A stretch of 64,000 nt of DNA from Leptasterias polaris (lineage: Eukaryota; Echinodermata; Asteroidea; Forcipulatida; Asteriidae): NCBI GenBank assembly GCA_037783415.1, contig JAZGTN010000098.1, forward strand, positions 248,001 to 312,000, read 5' to 3'. The first letter of the stretch is position 1. Every line of letters starts with the position of its first letter. The notes beneath the pieces were generated by a model that made no database searches, was not told the origin of the DNA, and saw only the letters and a list, made by a program, of their open reading frames with translations. Positions 1 to 12,774 of this stretch are shown here, piece after piece. The position numbers and the translations under genes were made by a program.

Positions 1-183
1 AAGGAAACAAAATTTAATTAGTGATTATTTTTCATTCTTCAGTCTTATTATTCTTGAAAATTTTGTTGTGTAATATCATCTTAGTGTAACAACAATATTT
101 CCCATCAGCATAGTGGATGTTGTTGTGTTAACATACTGTATACTTAATTTTAAAAAAAATATAACCTTTGTTGTCATTTTCAG

Positions 184-1795
184 CTGAAGAGAAGATTTAT
201 GTTCCATGTGATCAGGAAATGTTATATTTCATAGCACAGAGTGAGAGACTTCCAAAAGACGGCTACATTCAGTGCCAGTATTGTCGAAAGTAAGTTAATA
301 ATAATAGTATAGAAATATTGACTGCTATGAGGGGCACAGTTAAAATTATAGGCCCAAGGTGATGTCAAAACCATGACTATGCCCGAAGCGAAGCTGAGGG
401 CATAGTCATGGTTTTGACATCACCGAGGGCCTACAATTTTAACTGTGCCCCGAATATTAAGCAGTCAATATTTCTTTTATATACCGAAGAAAGGACATCA
501 GTTCGCGCCGTGACACGAACGTATACAACGCGTACAGAAGTACACAAGCGACCTATGAAATACAGCAGTGTGTTGCGACTGGCGGGCACAGTCGATTGCT
601 GTGCCCCGGGCACAGTTAATTATGACGTTATCTTGATAGAAAAAGGGGGCCCAGCTATTTCAATGACTCCACTTTTAACCAATCAGATTAGAGGATTCTA
701 TATATGAGGTATATAATGAAAACTAATAAAGTGCACAAATCCCCCAAATTATCATGGCGCTAATACAAACAATAACATCTACAAAAATCCAAATGGAAAC
801 TTAGGCCTAAGCTTAGAAAAAACAGAATACAATACATGTAGTAAAGAAATACTAATTAAAAAGTTGAAAAACACTGGTAAAAACAAACCGTCACTTAAAT
901 ACTTGATTGGAAAATGGGTCTTTAGGCTGTTTTTAAATTGGGTTAAAGAAACAGATGATTTTAAAATGTCAAATCATTCTTCAAATGGTTTGTGTAGGAG
1001 TAATTAAGAATAACTAAGTAATTTTTATAATAAACATAACACGCAGTTCTTCAAAGTGTTTTATCCCACCCGAGGGCATTTAAAAGCACTCTTGTAATGC
1101 ATGTAAAGAACCCAGTTACACATTTCGCAAAGAGAAGGGGTTTGCCCAAGTGTTTCTGGCAGTGGCTGCTGAATGCGCCAAAGCACCTTGTGGCCTGCAG
1201 CACTCAGTGGCTACAGAAATCAGTCACATAATTAATAAAAAAGTGTTAAAAACCTTTCTTTAAAAAATTGTTTTGTTAGTTCAAACGTTTTGAGTATCTT
1301 ATTTGTAGATACATGCACTATATAAGACTATATATTACTGTTGTTATACTTATTATTCATACTTTTAATAACTTTTTGTTTCTTTATCTTTTAAGATCTT
1401 ACAGTCTTCACAGTGTTCCTCACAGCAACCTGATCTTGTTAGTGGTGGATTCAGATTGTGAATGTCTAGTCACAGACCCTATCAATTTGAAACCTACTAA
1501 GGTAGTCTACAATTCCGTTGAGTGGTGTGAAAGGTTACGAACACAAACGCATCGTAGGCGACCGGAATCATGCCACTCTGAGCATGAATTGGTAGGTTGA
1601 GGAGTCTGGGAGCCAGATTTTATACAAGATAGCTTTTCAAAAATTTGACCATTTCTTAAATTGATTTTGTTTTTCTTTTGACAGGAGAATTCCACTGATT
1701 GTGGCAGAGGAACTTGGCTTAAACCGTCGCTGAAATGGATGCTACTCATGTTGCTTTTGAAGACAATCTTAACACAAGCATCACTTAGATTATGA
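184..1795 (+). CDS. CACNA2D3: Voltage-gated calcium channel alpha-2/delta subunit (CACNA2D3-like), last three coding exons
   Basis: Exons 184-289, 1396-1591 and 1685-1795 (stop TGA 1793-1795) join in phase with good AG acceptors and GTAAGT/GTAGGT donors. Alpha-2/delta proteins are extracellular auxiliary subunits that promote surface delivery and gating of CaV1/CaV2 channels. The joined C-terminus keeps the family's signature: a CDQE start, a C-x2-C-K pair (CQYCRK), then VPHSNLILLVVDSDCEC, CERLRTQ, RRRPESCH and TDCG. From memory, vertebrate alpha-2/delta-3 has the same order (C-x2-C-K-S-F, P-S-S-N-L, VVDSSCLC, RRRPESCH, ECGG). The protein ends in a short hydrophobic stretch (WMLLMLLLKTIL), as expected for a GPI-anchor signal. 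The upstream exons, with the VWA and Cache domains, lie left of the window. Assignment to alpha-2/delta is firm; the choice of subtype 3 over 4 is inference. Confidence 0.9.
311..475. repeat. Hairpin (foldback) element in the CACNA2D intron
   Basis: The sequence from 311 to about 385 is the near-perfect reverse complement of 400-475, with a loop of roughly 13 bases around 380. Both arms carry the strings GGGGCACAGTT and GGTGATGTCAAAACCATG. No coding capacity is seen. It sits between the first two visible exons of the calcium-channel gene, so it would be transcribed as a long hairpin. Confidence 0.8.
1056..1215 (+). repeat. tRNA-Leu-derived SINE, 3' body only
   Basis: The block shares GTAATGCATGTAAAGAACCC and AGAGAAGGGGTTTGCCC with fuller copies at 30938-31203, 42425-42840 and 46795-47110. 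The tRNA-like head is absent here. It lies in the last-but-one intron of the calcium-channel gene. Confidence 0.65.
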
Positions 1796-2444
1796 CAGTA
1801 CGCCCTCTAGTGACCAAAGATGTGTACAGTAAACTAAATGCAATCAAACAAGGAAGGCTGGCCTTCTGGGTTTTAAGTGTGGTGTGTTTGTATCCATTGT
1901 CTTCAGTTTCTTAAAATATATCGTGTGACTCAACTAGTTGTCGTGGAGAGAGATTTCAACTTCTTCATGACCCTTGGGATTGAAATATCATTTAAGGGTG
2001 TGGTTGTGTGGAAGAACCTCCACACACACAAGTAAATATTCATGAATGTTGATACCTTCCACATGGTCCCACGCCAGGTCACCTCAAGTTAGATAGGCCT
2101 CCATTGCCATTGGTTGTATAACATATTAGGTTTGCACTACTAGAAGTTTGTACACCCTTTATTTCACCTGGGAAGGTTTGCTGCGCGGAGATTGTGCCTT
2201 TGTTGATGTGCTGGGTGGCATGGGACAAATGACTACCATAGTCATGCTGGTTCACCCTTTGATTTGCTCTGATCTTGGTATATCAGATATTTAGAACAAT
2301 ATTGGAGAATAATTTGGTCTAATATCCAATTATATGTGTAGAGGTTCTTCCACACACATATGCATTAGTGTATATTATAAACGTTCATGCCCAACGAGGT
2401 ACAAATCATATTCTTCAATACATTTGGGTCATGGCTATTAATTG

Positions 2445-2666
2445 AAGGGGCACTGTGGTTGTGTTCATAGTCTGCTTATGGCTGAACATGGAAACATAAA
2501 CTGTCACCCAGTAACTACACATGCAGGCGTTAACTGTCACATCACAAACAAAAGCTGTAAAGGGCGCCGTCATTATTATATCACGCGCGTTTGCAGTAAC
2601 TGGGTGAGAGTTCAGAATTTAGTGTCTGGCCACAGACTCGCTGTGATCACAACGACAGTGCCCCTT
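2445..2666. repeat. Palindromic MITE
   Basis: The ends are inverted copies of AAGGGGCACTGT. The inner sequences GTCACCCAGTAACT and CAGTAACTGGGTGA pair further in. About 220 bp, with no meaningful ORF. The small reading frame that spans it is a by-product of the repeat. Confidence 0.75.
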
Positions 2667-4893
2667 TAACAAACTAAAAATTATAATAATATGACATTGT
2701 TGAAGGAAAACACTTTTAAAAAGTCACCAATAGCTGGTGACTTTAATAAGATATAGTCTATGACTACTTGAATTCAGGTAAAGAACACTAAATGATAAAT
2801 CGCGATTTTGATGGTAACTAGTGCACGTTTTGTCATTCACAACTGTTGTATACTCTACTCTTTTTTATATACTCTCAATTGTGGTTACAGTTTTATATGG
2901 AAGAGAATGGCACATTTACTTCAATTGCATTCCTATTAGCCAACATAGCCGCCCTTTTGCGTTTCTTAAGCTTTTGAAAATCGGGCGCTGTAAAATCTGA
3001 AACTTGTTTTATATCAAAATTGTGATTTGTACAATATGTTATTATGTAAATGGGTTGTTTATGAATATTATGGTGTGTTAAGGATGTTGACAATATTTAT
3101 CTTATTAAATTATTGTTTGAAAAGTGTTGGCAAACTCCCCTGAATAAAAAATGAAAATATTGGTTTTTTAGTAGATGCATGCTAAGATGGTAATGTGTTT
3201 TTTAATTCCATTAGTTCAACTGAATCAGTCACACAGTGGTGGACAGCTGATTGGTGTGCAAGAGGTTTTCTATTTTATTTATAAATGCCCTTATTTGTGT
3301 GACACATTTTTAAAGGGTATTTACTGTTGATGATTGTAAACTAGTTATGCAGTTACTTTGCTTGAATTTGCTACATCCAAACTATTATCATCTAAAACCT
3401 TTTGAGTGGATTACAGTTCGAGTGAAAATCACACATTAATAAGTGAAGCTTTTGTCGGTTCAAGTGAAATTTAGCTTTTCTGTCTTGAGAACAGCTCTTT
3501 TACAAATATAGGTTGTTGAATTTTGCAAAAAAATATAACTGGGCAAAAATGAAATTTCTAAGATACATCCTCTTTGCTTAAAAAATGTAGAAATCTGAAT
3601 GATTGCAGATGGTGTGTTACTTCACAGAAGCAAGACAAGAGCTCTCTTTTAATAAACTAATTCTTTTAAAGATCTAGATAATTGTAGGATAATTGTGTAT
3701 ATTTTGGATGTGTGCCTTTGTGTTGCTGAGGGTTGAAAATCAGAAAGACGGTGATTTCTTGTTCTATTGTGTTTTCATTGCCATCTTTGGCATTATCAGT
3801 TTCTGTACATATCTCTGGTCAGGAGAAATATTTATATTTTAATGTTGCTAATATGCCAAATTGAGGGTGTTTATAACAATTATCTGTTTGCAGTGGTTTC
3901 AATTTTTTTAGGGTAAGGCCAGCAGGTTTAGTGCGTATGAATTAACAAGTGGAGTTTTCTTGGGTTTAGATTTGAATCCAAGATTCTGGTGCTTTTTACA
4001 GATTGCTCACCATGATTGCTTCTCGCTATCTAGGTGTACATAGCTGTAGAGTGACATCCTTAAACAGGTACTTGAGCGATTTTTTTTAACGGGTATGCTG
4101 TTTTAACTTGTTAACAATATGTTTGTTTATCATTTAAATGTAATTTTGATATTTGTTCACTTCTGGAATTTTCGTAATTGTCGATCAAAAATTAGGCCCC
4201 AACCTCAAGGTTTTGAAAAACTAGAAACACTTCTGCCGTTGATGGCGTGCATCAAAATGACAATACTTTGACGATACGTACGGGAGTTTGCTTTGTTATA
4301 TCTCCATGCTGCAACAAAGCGGCTATCCAAAACGTTACAGGGCTTTTCGCGAATTTTTCTGAAAAGCACCGGAGAAGGGTTTTCAAAATTATCGCTTTTT
4401 TCACACAACTAAAATCTGTTTATTTCATGTGAACTCAATTTCCTTATTGGTTGAAAACATTTTAAATGATTTTCAGCAAAGTTCACTTATTGCCGTTTTC
4501 GTTCAAGTAGGTCTTTTTTAGATGTATCCTCGCACTTCACAGGGAAAAAAGCAGGTAGAAAATTTGGAAATATTCTCACTCATTCGAAGTTAATTTCATT
4601 TGTAATGGTTCTAAATAAGAATGTTAATACAAAATCCACTTATGCCATATTGTCAAGATGCAGAGAAACTTTATTTACTAAATCATTGTATGTTTGATTG
4701 TTTATTCGCTTTTTCAGATTGTTTTCAGAATTTTTTATTAATTTGTTATTATTGGTTTTTTGTGGGGGGGGGGAATGGTTTTATTGTTATGCAGATTACA
4801 GTGAACTTCAGTGGTTTAATCAAAAAAATATATTTAAATGTTAGTGGTGTTTCCACGTCCCGCCTCGGACACGATAATTTTGCCTTTTCCCAT

Positions 4894-5004
4894 TACAAAA
4901 AAAATGGATTGTTCGTATTTGAACTATGACCTATGTTCGAGTTACATGCTTACAAAAAAATGGATTGTTCGTATTTGAACTGTGACCTATGTTCGAGTTA
5001 CATG
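4894..5004. repeat. 56-bp tandem duplication
   Basis: Two adjacent copies of about 56 bp, each containing ATGGATTGTTCGTATTTGAA and GACCTATGTTCGAGTTACAT, differ at only about one to two positions. The high identity implies a recent duplication. Confidence 0.85.
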
Positions 5005-8000
5005 CAGCTTCTTATGATGATTCCTTAGGTCATTACTACAAAGAACAGCAGCTGTTTATTCCAAATGTATTCTTGTGTAGTGCACCTCTTTAAACTCACG
5101 GAAAAATGATGATTGTATGATAAAGGTTTTGAATTATGAAATATTTATATAATGTCTTCCAGCTAGAGGATTAAAGGTATGTAAACCGAAATTGGGGTAG
5201 TTTTGTTAGGATGTAAACATATTGAAATCATATAAAGATGAGGTACAGCATACATAATAAAAATTAACAATGGCGAAACTTATTATACAAAGAGCGTGCA
5301 TTTAAGAACTGTATGGCCGTGTCACATGAGGCAATTTACAGGCAACCAGTTCCAGGCAAGAGAAGAGAATTCGTTCACATTTCAGTTTCCTAATTATGTT
5401 CTTGTAGATAGTGAGATGTCTCTTGTGCTGCTGAAGTGTTCCTTGTGCAGTTGGTTGCCTTCACTTGCCTGATAATTGCGGTCTTGTTGACACAAACGGT
5501 GTGGTTCATTATATCATAGAGCAAGGACAGGAGCTTGCATTTGAAAATCATTGTTTTAATGAGTTTGAACGCTCTACCTTATGTTTATTGTATTGGGTAA
5601 TGTTTCATAAATGTTGAGGTGTGATTCACAATGATGCACTCTATTGTCAATTGGTAAAACACTGGTGAAACAATAATTACGCTGAAGTGATGGTTCGCCA
5701 TGAAGTTTAAAAAACCCACTTTCTTAAGGGTATTTTTGATGCTATTATCCTTCTCAACATGCAGTCGAAAAGCTCCTGGGTCCGAATAGTGACCAGAATT
5801 CCGAGTCAATTCAGAACTGATGTATTGCTGGGTCAGGCTGCCCCCGGGAAACTAGTCCAGAACGGTATTTAGACTCAGATTCGGGAGCAGTTTGACACAT
5901 TTTGGGGCCATTTTGACACAGATTCCAGGACATTCTAACCCAGAAATGGGTCAGGCACCACGAGACCCGAAATCCAGGTCAATTATGAGTTTTTAGGGTG
6001 TAATTGTAAAACAATGGCATTTAAATGACAAGTGTTGGGTAAGCATTTTTCATCAATACTTCCTGTGAGTAACTTTTACACAAAACTAGTTTAAACACTT
6101 TGTTTTTTTTACCGAGATCTGAATCAAAGCTCGTTGGGTGTACATCTTCTTTTATTTAATACAAATATGATTTAAGAACAAAAGAACAATCAATTCCTAT
6201 TTTATGAGTATTGGTGACAGGGTCATTTTTACAATTCCTATTAATACTTGTCCATTTGTGTGTGTGTGTCACCCGTGTTTGTACGACTTGACCGGGATCT
6301 GAATTTGAAGCATTTATCGAACAAATGGATGAAGGTTTACTTACTTTGCGTTGTCTTCAAATGAATGAGTGACGTTCTATTGCGTCTAAACCAGCCTGGT
6401 CAAAACTTACGTTAAAGTCTCTCCTTCAAAAACCAATTTGCATTTATCTTACGATATCAAATGATAGCATTGACTCACTCAATTTCTGTCTTGGTTCAAA
6501 TTGAACCCTTTTCAGCTGCTATAGCCGTTTTATGTGATCGTCTCCTAATAAGTAGTTATTTGTTGTTTATGGTAAATAAGTCTATAGATATTGTGTGCGT
6601 CATTTGAAATGGAAACAAATCTATGCAGTATAATTGTACATTTATTGGCATTTGCTGATACAACGTGTATAAATGATAATAAAAGTTTTGAATGCACTAT
6701 TATAATACATTTTAAGAGGTCACGGGACTATTTTGTAAAAAAGAATGTGTTGTGTTGGTCAGAAAGACAATTATTACCACCATCGTGTGACAGTATTCAT
6801 TATGCTGTATACGTTTGTGCGTATAGCCTAATGGGTGTTCTTGTCAGAGAGCGATTTGTATAATTTGATAATGGTGAAAATTAAAAGGTATTTTGTTTTG
6901 ACAGGTGAATTAGTGTAGCTCATTATCTGGGTCCCAAGTAACCTTCCAGAGGCATATTTGGGTTATTTTTCTGCTCACATAAATCCCAACTTTGGGTCTC
7001 TATATTTGTTGTTATATTATCGGAAGAAATGTAATGGTGCTTGACCAGTAAACCTTTCATAAACAAAGCACGTCTGTTTGCTAAAAAGGTGCCCATGACG
7101 TCACGGTCAGCAGGGGAGGTGGGAGCCCCTCCCCCCGATCGAGACCCCCCCCCCCCCCCCCGATCAGAAGTCTTGCCCCCCTCCCCATTTGAAGTTTAAA
7201 TAATGCATAATGCAAGTGAATGGTTCGATACACCAAAAGTCAACCCCCCTTTTCAAAAATAAAAAGGGGAGTACAGTTAGCCTATTAAGTATTAAACTCC
7301 ACCGGTCACGGGTAGTGAGGAATGACACAATATATAGAGGAAACACATTAGGTTTTGTTTTGTTACAAACATCACGCTGCCCCAGACAGCTGGACACTAT
7401 CCAGACATGTCAGGGAGAATGATTGACCCTCCAACAATTGAGACCCAATTACTCTTATCTATAATCCTCTACAGTTGTTATACAATTGTTTTACTTTGTA
7501 ATACTCTTGCTTTACTCCAAAGCGAGCCGCGTGCGCGGTGTCTGTGTGGTGTTGTGACCTGGTTTTGTGACTCCTTGGAGTGGGTTTCGTGTTCTTTTAA
7601 ACCTGGAAAGTGTGCTGACATCTGCTGGCTTTTAGATTTAATGTTTGTTTTTGAATAAGATATGATTTATTAACATTTTATTCATGCAAATTGTTCCATC
7701 GGGTTTACCACCCATGGGGAAACCCCTGGCCAATTTTCAAAATAGTATTTTTTGGTAAATTGCTTTTTTCAGAGTACAACTAATAGTTTATTTATAGCCT
7801 TCAGGCCTTTGTTAAAATAACATGTTTGGCCTTTGTGCTCTATCTACTGGCTTTGGAGCCCTCCAAAATTTTGTTTGCTCCAAGACCAAAGTGGCCTTGC
7901 CCTAAAAATGTTGAAGCCTATTGAAACTGTAATGAAGTTTTAAATAACAGATTTACATACCTTAACCCTAACAATCCCTAACCCTACAAATTCAAACAGG

Positions 8001-9144
8001 GCAAAGTGTTTAATTTTGTTAGGTTAAGTACAGTGAAGTTAGGATTGGGTGTTTGATTCTGTGGGATTGTGTATCCTTGCTGACAAGTAATGGCGTTTGA
8101 ATTTGATTGAGTGGGTATGGTGGATGTGTGAAATGTACATGTCTGGCATTGCTCTTTCCTCCATGGTCTAATGAGATAGTTGTTGGATTATGTTACGTTG
8201 GGTACTGTGTGATTTCACTGATCAAATTTTGCACATGCCAAGTGTACACACTCCAACAAAATCAAACAAAAAAGGCCTGTTGGAGTTTGTTAGGTTGTGT
8301 ATCGTCCCCCTAAGATTGGGTACAGTTCCCATCGCATGGTAGTATAAGCTGTTGGAATGTGTTGGGTTAGGGATGGATTCTAGTAAAAACACATTGGGAG
8401 TTAGGGTTAAAATGCATTACAAAAATCATGTCTCAGAAAACCCATACAAATCCATTTTTAAAGCAGTAAAATTAAAAGCTTCGCTCTATTTTTATTGTAA
8501 ATTAGCCGGCACTCAAAAAGTTCTAGCTACAACCCTGATCACGCTCTCTCCTTAAATTGCACTTATAAGTGTTTGGTCAACCTCCCAGGCTGGCGTGCAT
8601 GAAGTGCATCAGACTCTGCAGAAGAATCAACTTATATGACGTTTAACATTGCGAGGAGTCGATAAGAGCATTTGAGACACCCAAAGTAAACCAAGCCGAT
8701 GTTATGTTAACATAGTTGGAACAACAGTATTACAGAACTGGACAGTAGTGTGAAAGGTCATTGAAGAAAGTGTTACGCAAAAAAGTCAACCTAAATTCCA
8801 TCTGCAAACACAATATATCGCTATTGCTGTGTGCGCAATCAAATTAATCCTGAGTTAAGTTTGAAAGAAAACAATTTGATTTGATGCAGGCCCAAGGTGT
8901 GTCAACACTGGGTGTACCGTTTTGCACTGCGAGTGTTCAAAGACGCCATACGATGATTAGCGTAAAACTAGCATTTTAAACCCTAGATCAACAGCAGTTG
9001 CAGCCTCGTCTCTATGGTGCTCTGCGGGTATTATTTAGAGGGAGGAAGACATGCACTCCTGAAGTCGTCAGCGGCTTGCAATATATTCTAAATGAAGTAG
9101 TTAAATGACAACTTTTGTGAATTAAAGATTCTACAGGTGTAATA

Positions 9145-9861
9145 ATGGCAGAAGCCTTTCAGAGCAGCGTTGCGACCCGATCGTCTCGATCGTCGTCATT
9201 TTGGAGTCAGGTATCCGGCTCGACAAACCAGGAGAAGGTATTCAGGAGACGTCAGCAACAAACAAAATCAACCAAATGGACATCCACTATCCAGGCTGCA
9301 GCAGCCGCTCTATCGGGCCGTGGGACGGGCGATGAGGTGACCTCAGTCAGACCAGCGCGACCGGACAGCTCAAACAGCTCCAGAAAAGAGACTTTATACT
9401 TCGGCCGAGACATCTCTACATCAATGTGGTGGCGATTTCGACGGGGTGGGGACGACGAAGACACCCGTCGGTTCATCGATAAGGCTGATGATGGCCCATC
9501 CCGGTATGAGAACTCATTTCGTATGGATCCTAAACCAAGCTGTGGATTCCAACCAGAGAGGGTTGAGGAAATCATGACCAAAGTCTTGGAAGATGAGTTC
9601 TCCAGAGTGACGTATCGATGTGAAAACGGACCTGAAATTGTGAAGAAACTTGCAGATGATATCAAAACAAGAGTCAAACTTCTCCAGTTTGAGCGTTACA
9701 GACTCGTAGTCTTGATTCAAGTCGGGCAGATTGAAGGACTTGAGATGTTGATAAAAAGCCGCTGTGTTTGGAACAGTGACACAGACTGTTACGCTACGGC
9801 TACGTTTCAAAACGGATACATGTACGCAATTGCAACGACTTACGGAGTATATTTAGACTAG
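9145..9861 (+). CDS. Tctex1-domain dynein light chain (DYNLT4/5, TCTEX1D-like), intronless
   Basis: The 238-residue frame has a Ser/Gln/Arg-rich, apparently disordered N-terminus of about 125 residues, then a Tctex1 domain at about 128-238. Domain landmarks are the FQPERVEEIMTKVLEDEF helix, VTYRCENGPEIVKKLADDIK, the ERYRLVVLIQVGQ strand, and the C-terminal CVWNSDTDCYATATFQN and YAIATTYGVYLD. These match the family pattern RYKxVxxVxxGQ, then C-L/V-W-D/N-x-x-x-D and a final hydrophobic strand. Tctex-type chains dimerise and link cargo or other subunits to cytoplasmic or axonemal dynein. The long N-terminal extension fits DYNLT4/DYNLT5-type proteins better than the short DYNLT1. ATG 9145 is the first in frame; an AG at 9135-9136 could be the acceptor of a 5' UTR intron. 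The exact orthologue is not settled. Confidence 0.88.
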   Translation: MAEAFQSSVATRSSRSSSFWSQVSGSTNQEKVFRRRQQQTKSTKWTSTIQAAAAALSGRGTGDEVTSVRPARPDSSNSSRKETLYFGRDISTSMWWRFRRGGDDEDTRRFIDKADDGPSRYENSFRMDPKPSCGFQPERVEEIMTKVLEDEFSRVTYRCENGPEIVKKLADDIKTRVKLLQFERYRLVVLIQVGQIEGLEMLIKSRCVWNSDTDCYATATFQNGYMYAIATTYGVYLD

Positions 9862-10019
9862 CCTGTGAATTTCGAACTCTCCTAGATACAATTTTAAAAC
9901 CATTTATAAACAAATGTTCCCCCTTGTATCAATCAATGTAACCAATCATTCAACTTTACAAAAGTGTTTTGTAAGGGTCTATATAAATAGCTTAAAGCAC
10001 ATGTTTCACATTGGTAATA

Positions 10020-10176
10020 CACCGATCCATTAAGCCACGCCCATTTCTCATTGACCAATCACAACCGCGAAATCTGATCACCATTTGAGCCGTTTGGTGA
10101 TCTTTGCACTAATGTGATCGGGTTTCGCGGTTGTGATTGGTCAACTCGTAAGGAGGCGGGGCTTAATGGATCGGTC
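10020..10176 (+). repeat. TA-flanked MITE, copy 1
   Basis: A 157-bp element with inverted ends ACCGATCCATTAAGCC and GGCTTAATGGATCGGT, flanked by TA on both sides. It includes CCAATCACAACCGCGAAA. A second copy in the opposite orientation is at 41812-41969. A TA target duplication is typical of Tc1/mariner-type insertion; no transposase is present. Confidence 0.85.
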
Positions 10177-11064
10177 TATTGTCAAAGACCAGTATCCACA
10201 CTTGAAATAACAAACTTGTGATAGTTTAAGCTCAATCAGTCATTGGAGTAGGGAGCAAAAAGTGGGGACAAACCTTAAATGTTTTCACTGTTTTCAAACT
10301 TTGAGTTTTTGACGTCGATCAAAACCAATCGTTTTACACATTTCTCAAGAACTATTGCAAACAAATATCTCAAGGGGAGTTTCCCACCATGACCATCTTT
10401 ATACAATGTACGTTGTGTGAAAATCTGTGAACATTTATATGTGTATCCTTACCAATGTTATGCACATTTTAATTGCTTTAAAAGTTTAAATTGAAAGCTG
10501 CTGCTTTAAGTAAAAATGATTGACAAGGAAATTCCCAACGGTGATTACGTCCTGGCAATGACGTCATCAATCCAGTAAAATACACACGTGTTTTATCCAT
10601 TGCCTTGATCACGAAATAATAAAACTGTTAAAGTTAAAGTTTACTTTACTCAGGTCTTTGGACAATGAAGGATTTTTTTAATAATAGTATAGTCTTATAT
10701 AGCGCACGTATAATCTACCAATAAGGTATTCAAGGCGTTTGAACAGACAGAAACATTCTAAGACAAGGTTTTTGAATTGTTTGAACTATGAGACCAAATT
10801 TATGTGGCACCTACATTCAGCAACATTTTGATTTTAATACAAAATATATTTGATAATCATTATACAACTTGTGTTTTCTTATAGCCCATTGAGGTCAAAC
10901 GTTGGTTTTTCATTAAAGAACATTAATATGGCTTTTATAAGTTTGTAATACTTTGCTTGATTCGAAACTTGTTCCTAACTGAGCAAAATGAGTGAGCTGG
11001 GACAGTGGTGTAACCAGCCGTTTTAATGGGTGGAGGCAAAGACACAATTTTGGGGAGAGCTACG

Positions 11065-11355
11065 TTACGTATCGAACCATTCATTTGTGCATTTTCCCCC
11101 TATCGATCTCATTTTGGGGGAAGAGGGGGCAAGGGCCCTCCATCATCATGGTCACGCCTCTGAGCTGAGATGCTTTTACTCTTCTGAAAACAATCATGAC
11201 TGATATACTTACACCACATATTGCAGTACTATAGTGTATCGAAACATTCATTGAAACATTTTTTCTATCTCATTTGGTGGGGCAAGGGGGTGGGGCAAGG
11301 GTTTTGATATCCACCCAGCTCTCTCCCCTCCCCTCCCCTCTTTCCATGCCTCTGA
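11065..11355. repeat. Diverged tandem segmental repeat
   Basis: Two segments (about 11065-11172 and 11237-11355) share, in order, a GTATCGAA..CATTCATT start, a TCATTTTGG..GGGGCAAGGG G-rich core and the end TGCCTCTGAGCTGA. The offset is about 180 bp. The C-rich insert CTCCCCTCCCCTCCCCTC occurs in the second copy only. Confidence 0.55.
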
Positions 11356-11760
11356 GCTGAATTGCTATGTTTTCGTTCTGAAACAATGACATAACAATAC
11401 CCATCTAGATTGTACGGTAATCTTGTAACATTTCACCAACTTTCCTGTGAGTGGACTGTGATTCACTGTTTTCACCACCGGTACGAATATTATTTGTAAT
11501 AGCAATAATTAAAATAAGAGTACATCCGGATGTTGTGGTTCAATTAATTACAGGTTCACCTCGATTTGTTTATGATATGGGTTGATACTATAGGCAGAAT
11601 GTTCATAGCCCTGACCCGTAAACTCTACCCGGAACATAAAAATCACCACGAAATGAATGATGACGTGTTTTGTTCGTTCTACAAAACACCTCATTGTACA
11701 TCCGTTATCCTTCAATCGACTCAAATAAAAAAGCTCTGAAATTGATTCGACCATCATAAT

Positions 11761-11850
11761 TTGTTTGTAACCTCAAGTTGGATCTACACCATCAGCAAGG
11801 CAAAGTCCGAAATCGAATTTGTTGTTTCAACCAGTGCTTGGATTTTGTTG
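11761..11850 (+). promoter_or_regulatory. Possible non-coding first exon of the Kazal gene
   Basis: A GTAAGTGC donor at 11851 lies upstream of an AG acceptor at about 12761-12762. That acceptor is preceded by TTTTTACCATAACAG and followed within 12 bases by the ATG at 12775. This arrangement suggests a 5' UTR exon ending at 11850. The start of the exon and the promoter are not visible; the whole proposal is inference from splice signals. Confidence 0.3.
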
Positions 11851-12119
11851 GTAAGTGCTTCACAGTTGTGTTTTTATTGATTTTTCTTCCGGCTTTTTAT
11901 TTCTTTTTGAGCTGCTTACCCTCGTATTAACATCATTGCATTTGTACTAATTGTTTGCTCATGTTACCATTTTCTGTTTTTTCTGTTAATTAAAGTTTAA
12001 AGGTAGGCCTATTGCACGGGATTGGTAGAGCTGAAAAAACAGTCGCAGACAGCGTTATGTTTTGTGTGATCAACCATTAAACATGAAATAACAAACCTGC
12101 GAAAATTGTGGCTTAATCC

Positions 12120-12121
<2 letters not shown>

Positions 12122-12158
<37 letters not shown>

Positions 12159-12160
12159 TA
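12122..12160. repeat. (ATT)n microsatellite
   Basis: About 12 uninterrupted ATT/TTA units. Read on the minus strand it produces an apparent poly-Asn reading frame, which I do not regard as coding. Confidence 0.95.
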
Positions 12161-12774
12161 TTCGGCATATCAAAACAAAATTACAAAATACAGAAAGAAC
12201 AAAGCAATACAAAAGGGACAAAAAGCCAATGGCACATGCCTGGAATTAAACAAGTTAACTATAACTGTGACTCGAAAACCTTTAACTCTGATGCCACTGG
12301 CTAATAATACATACGCACATGAAATTACACAAAATCCAAAATCCAAGAAAATTACCCCCCCCCTCCCCCCCCGGGGGGGAAAATGTATTTAAATATATAT
12401 ATCAATTTTAAGTTGTGTGAGTCAGGAGAAAAATAGTGAAAAACCATGCTCAATTTTAAGCATGAACACATTGTCCTTAATTTTGGTTGTAACAACTGAA
12501 GTCAGCTATTGAGGGTTAGGCCTATTATACTGGCTTTTCTGATCCGTTTTCTCGCAATATGACTTCATTTCAGATGGAAATTTACAGAAAAATATGGTGG
12601 TAGTATAAACTACATATTCAGTAAGCTTTCAGACTGAAATTAATCAATGGTGGTTTTTATCTTTACCAGTCCTGTAAAATACACTTAAAAATTTAAAACA
12701 GATCCCCCCCCCCCCCTTTATAGGGGTACATTCAAAATAACCATACGCTTTTTACCATAACAGGTGACACGACG

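Larger units (their letters stand above)
1796..9144. other. Gene-free interval between CACNA2D and the Tctex1 gene
   Basis: The left part is presumably the 3' UTR of the calcium-channel gene; AATAAA occurs near 3142 but no cleavage site can be fixed. The longer reading frames (for example 4621-4929 and 6591-6863) show no domain, no biased composition and no neighbouring splice signals. Recognisable contents are a palindromic element at 2445-2666, a 56-bp tandem duplication near 4894-5004, a diverged Harbinger-type MITE at 5313-5480, and C-rich runs at 7117-7160. Confidence 0.6.
9862..11760. other. Interval between the Tctex1 and Kazal genes
   Basis: No supported gene. It contains a TA-flanked MITE (10020-10176) and a tandem pair of G-rich segments sharing the ending TGCCTCTGAGCTGA. 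Part of 10190-10270 resembles 21390-21450, both with AAATAACAAACTTGTGA, so an unnamed dispersed repeat is present. Confidence 0.55.

Noticed and set aside
2442..2669. 75-residue frame
   Set aside because: It coincides with the palindromic MITE at 2445-2666.
8000..8420. Telomere-like CCCTAA/TTAGGG words
   Set aside because: Only a few scattered and imperfect units occur (for example CTAACCCTAACAATCCCTAACC); not a telomeric array.
12009..12221. Poly-Asn minus-strand frame
   Set aside because: It is a translation of the (ATT)n microsatellite.
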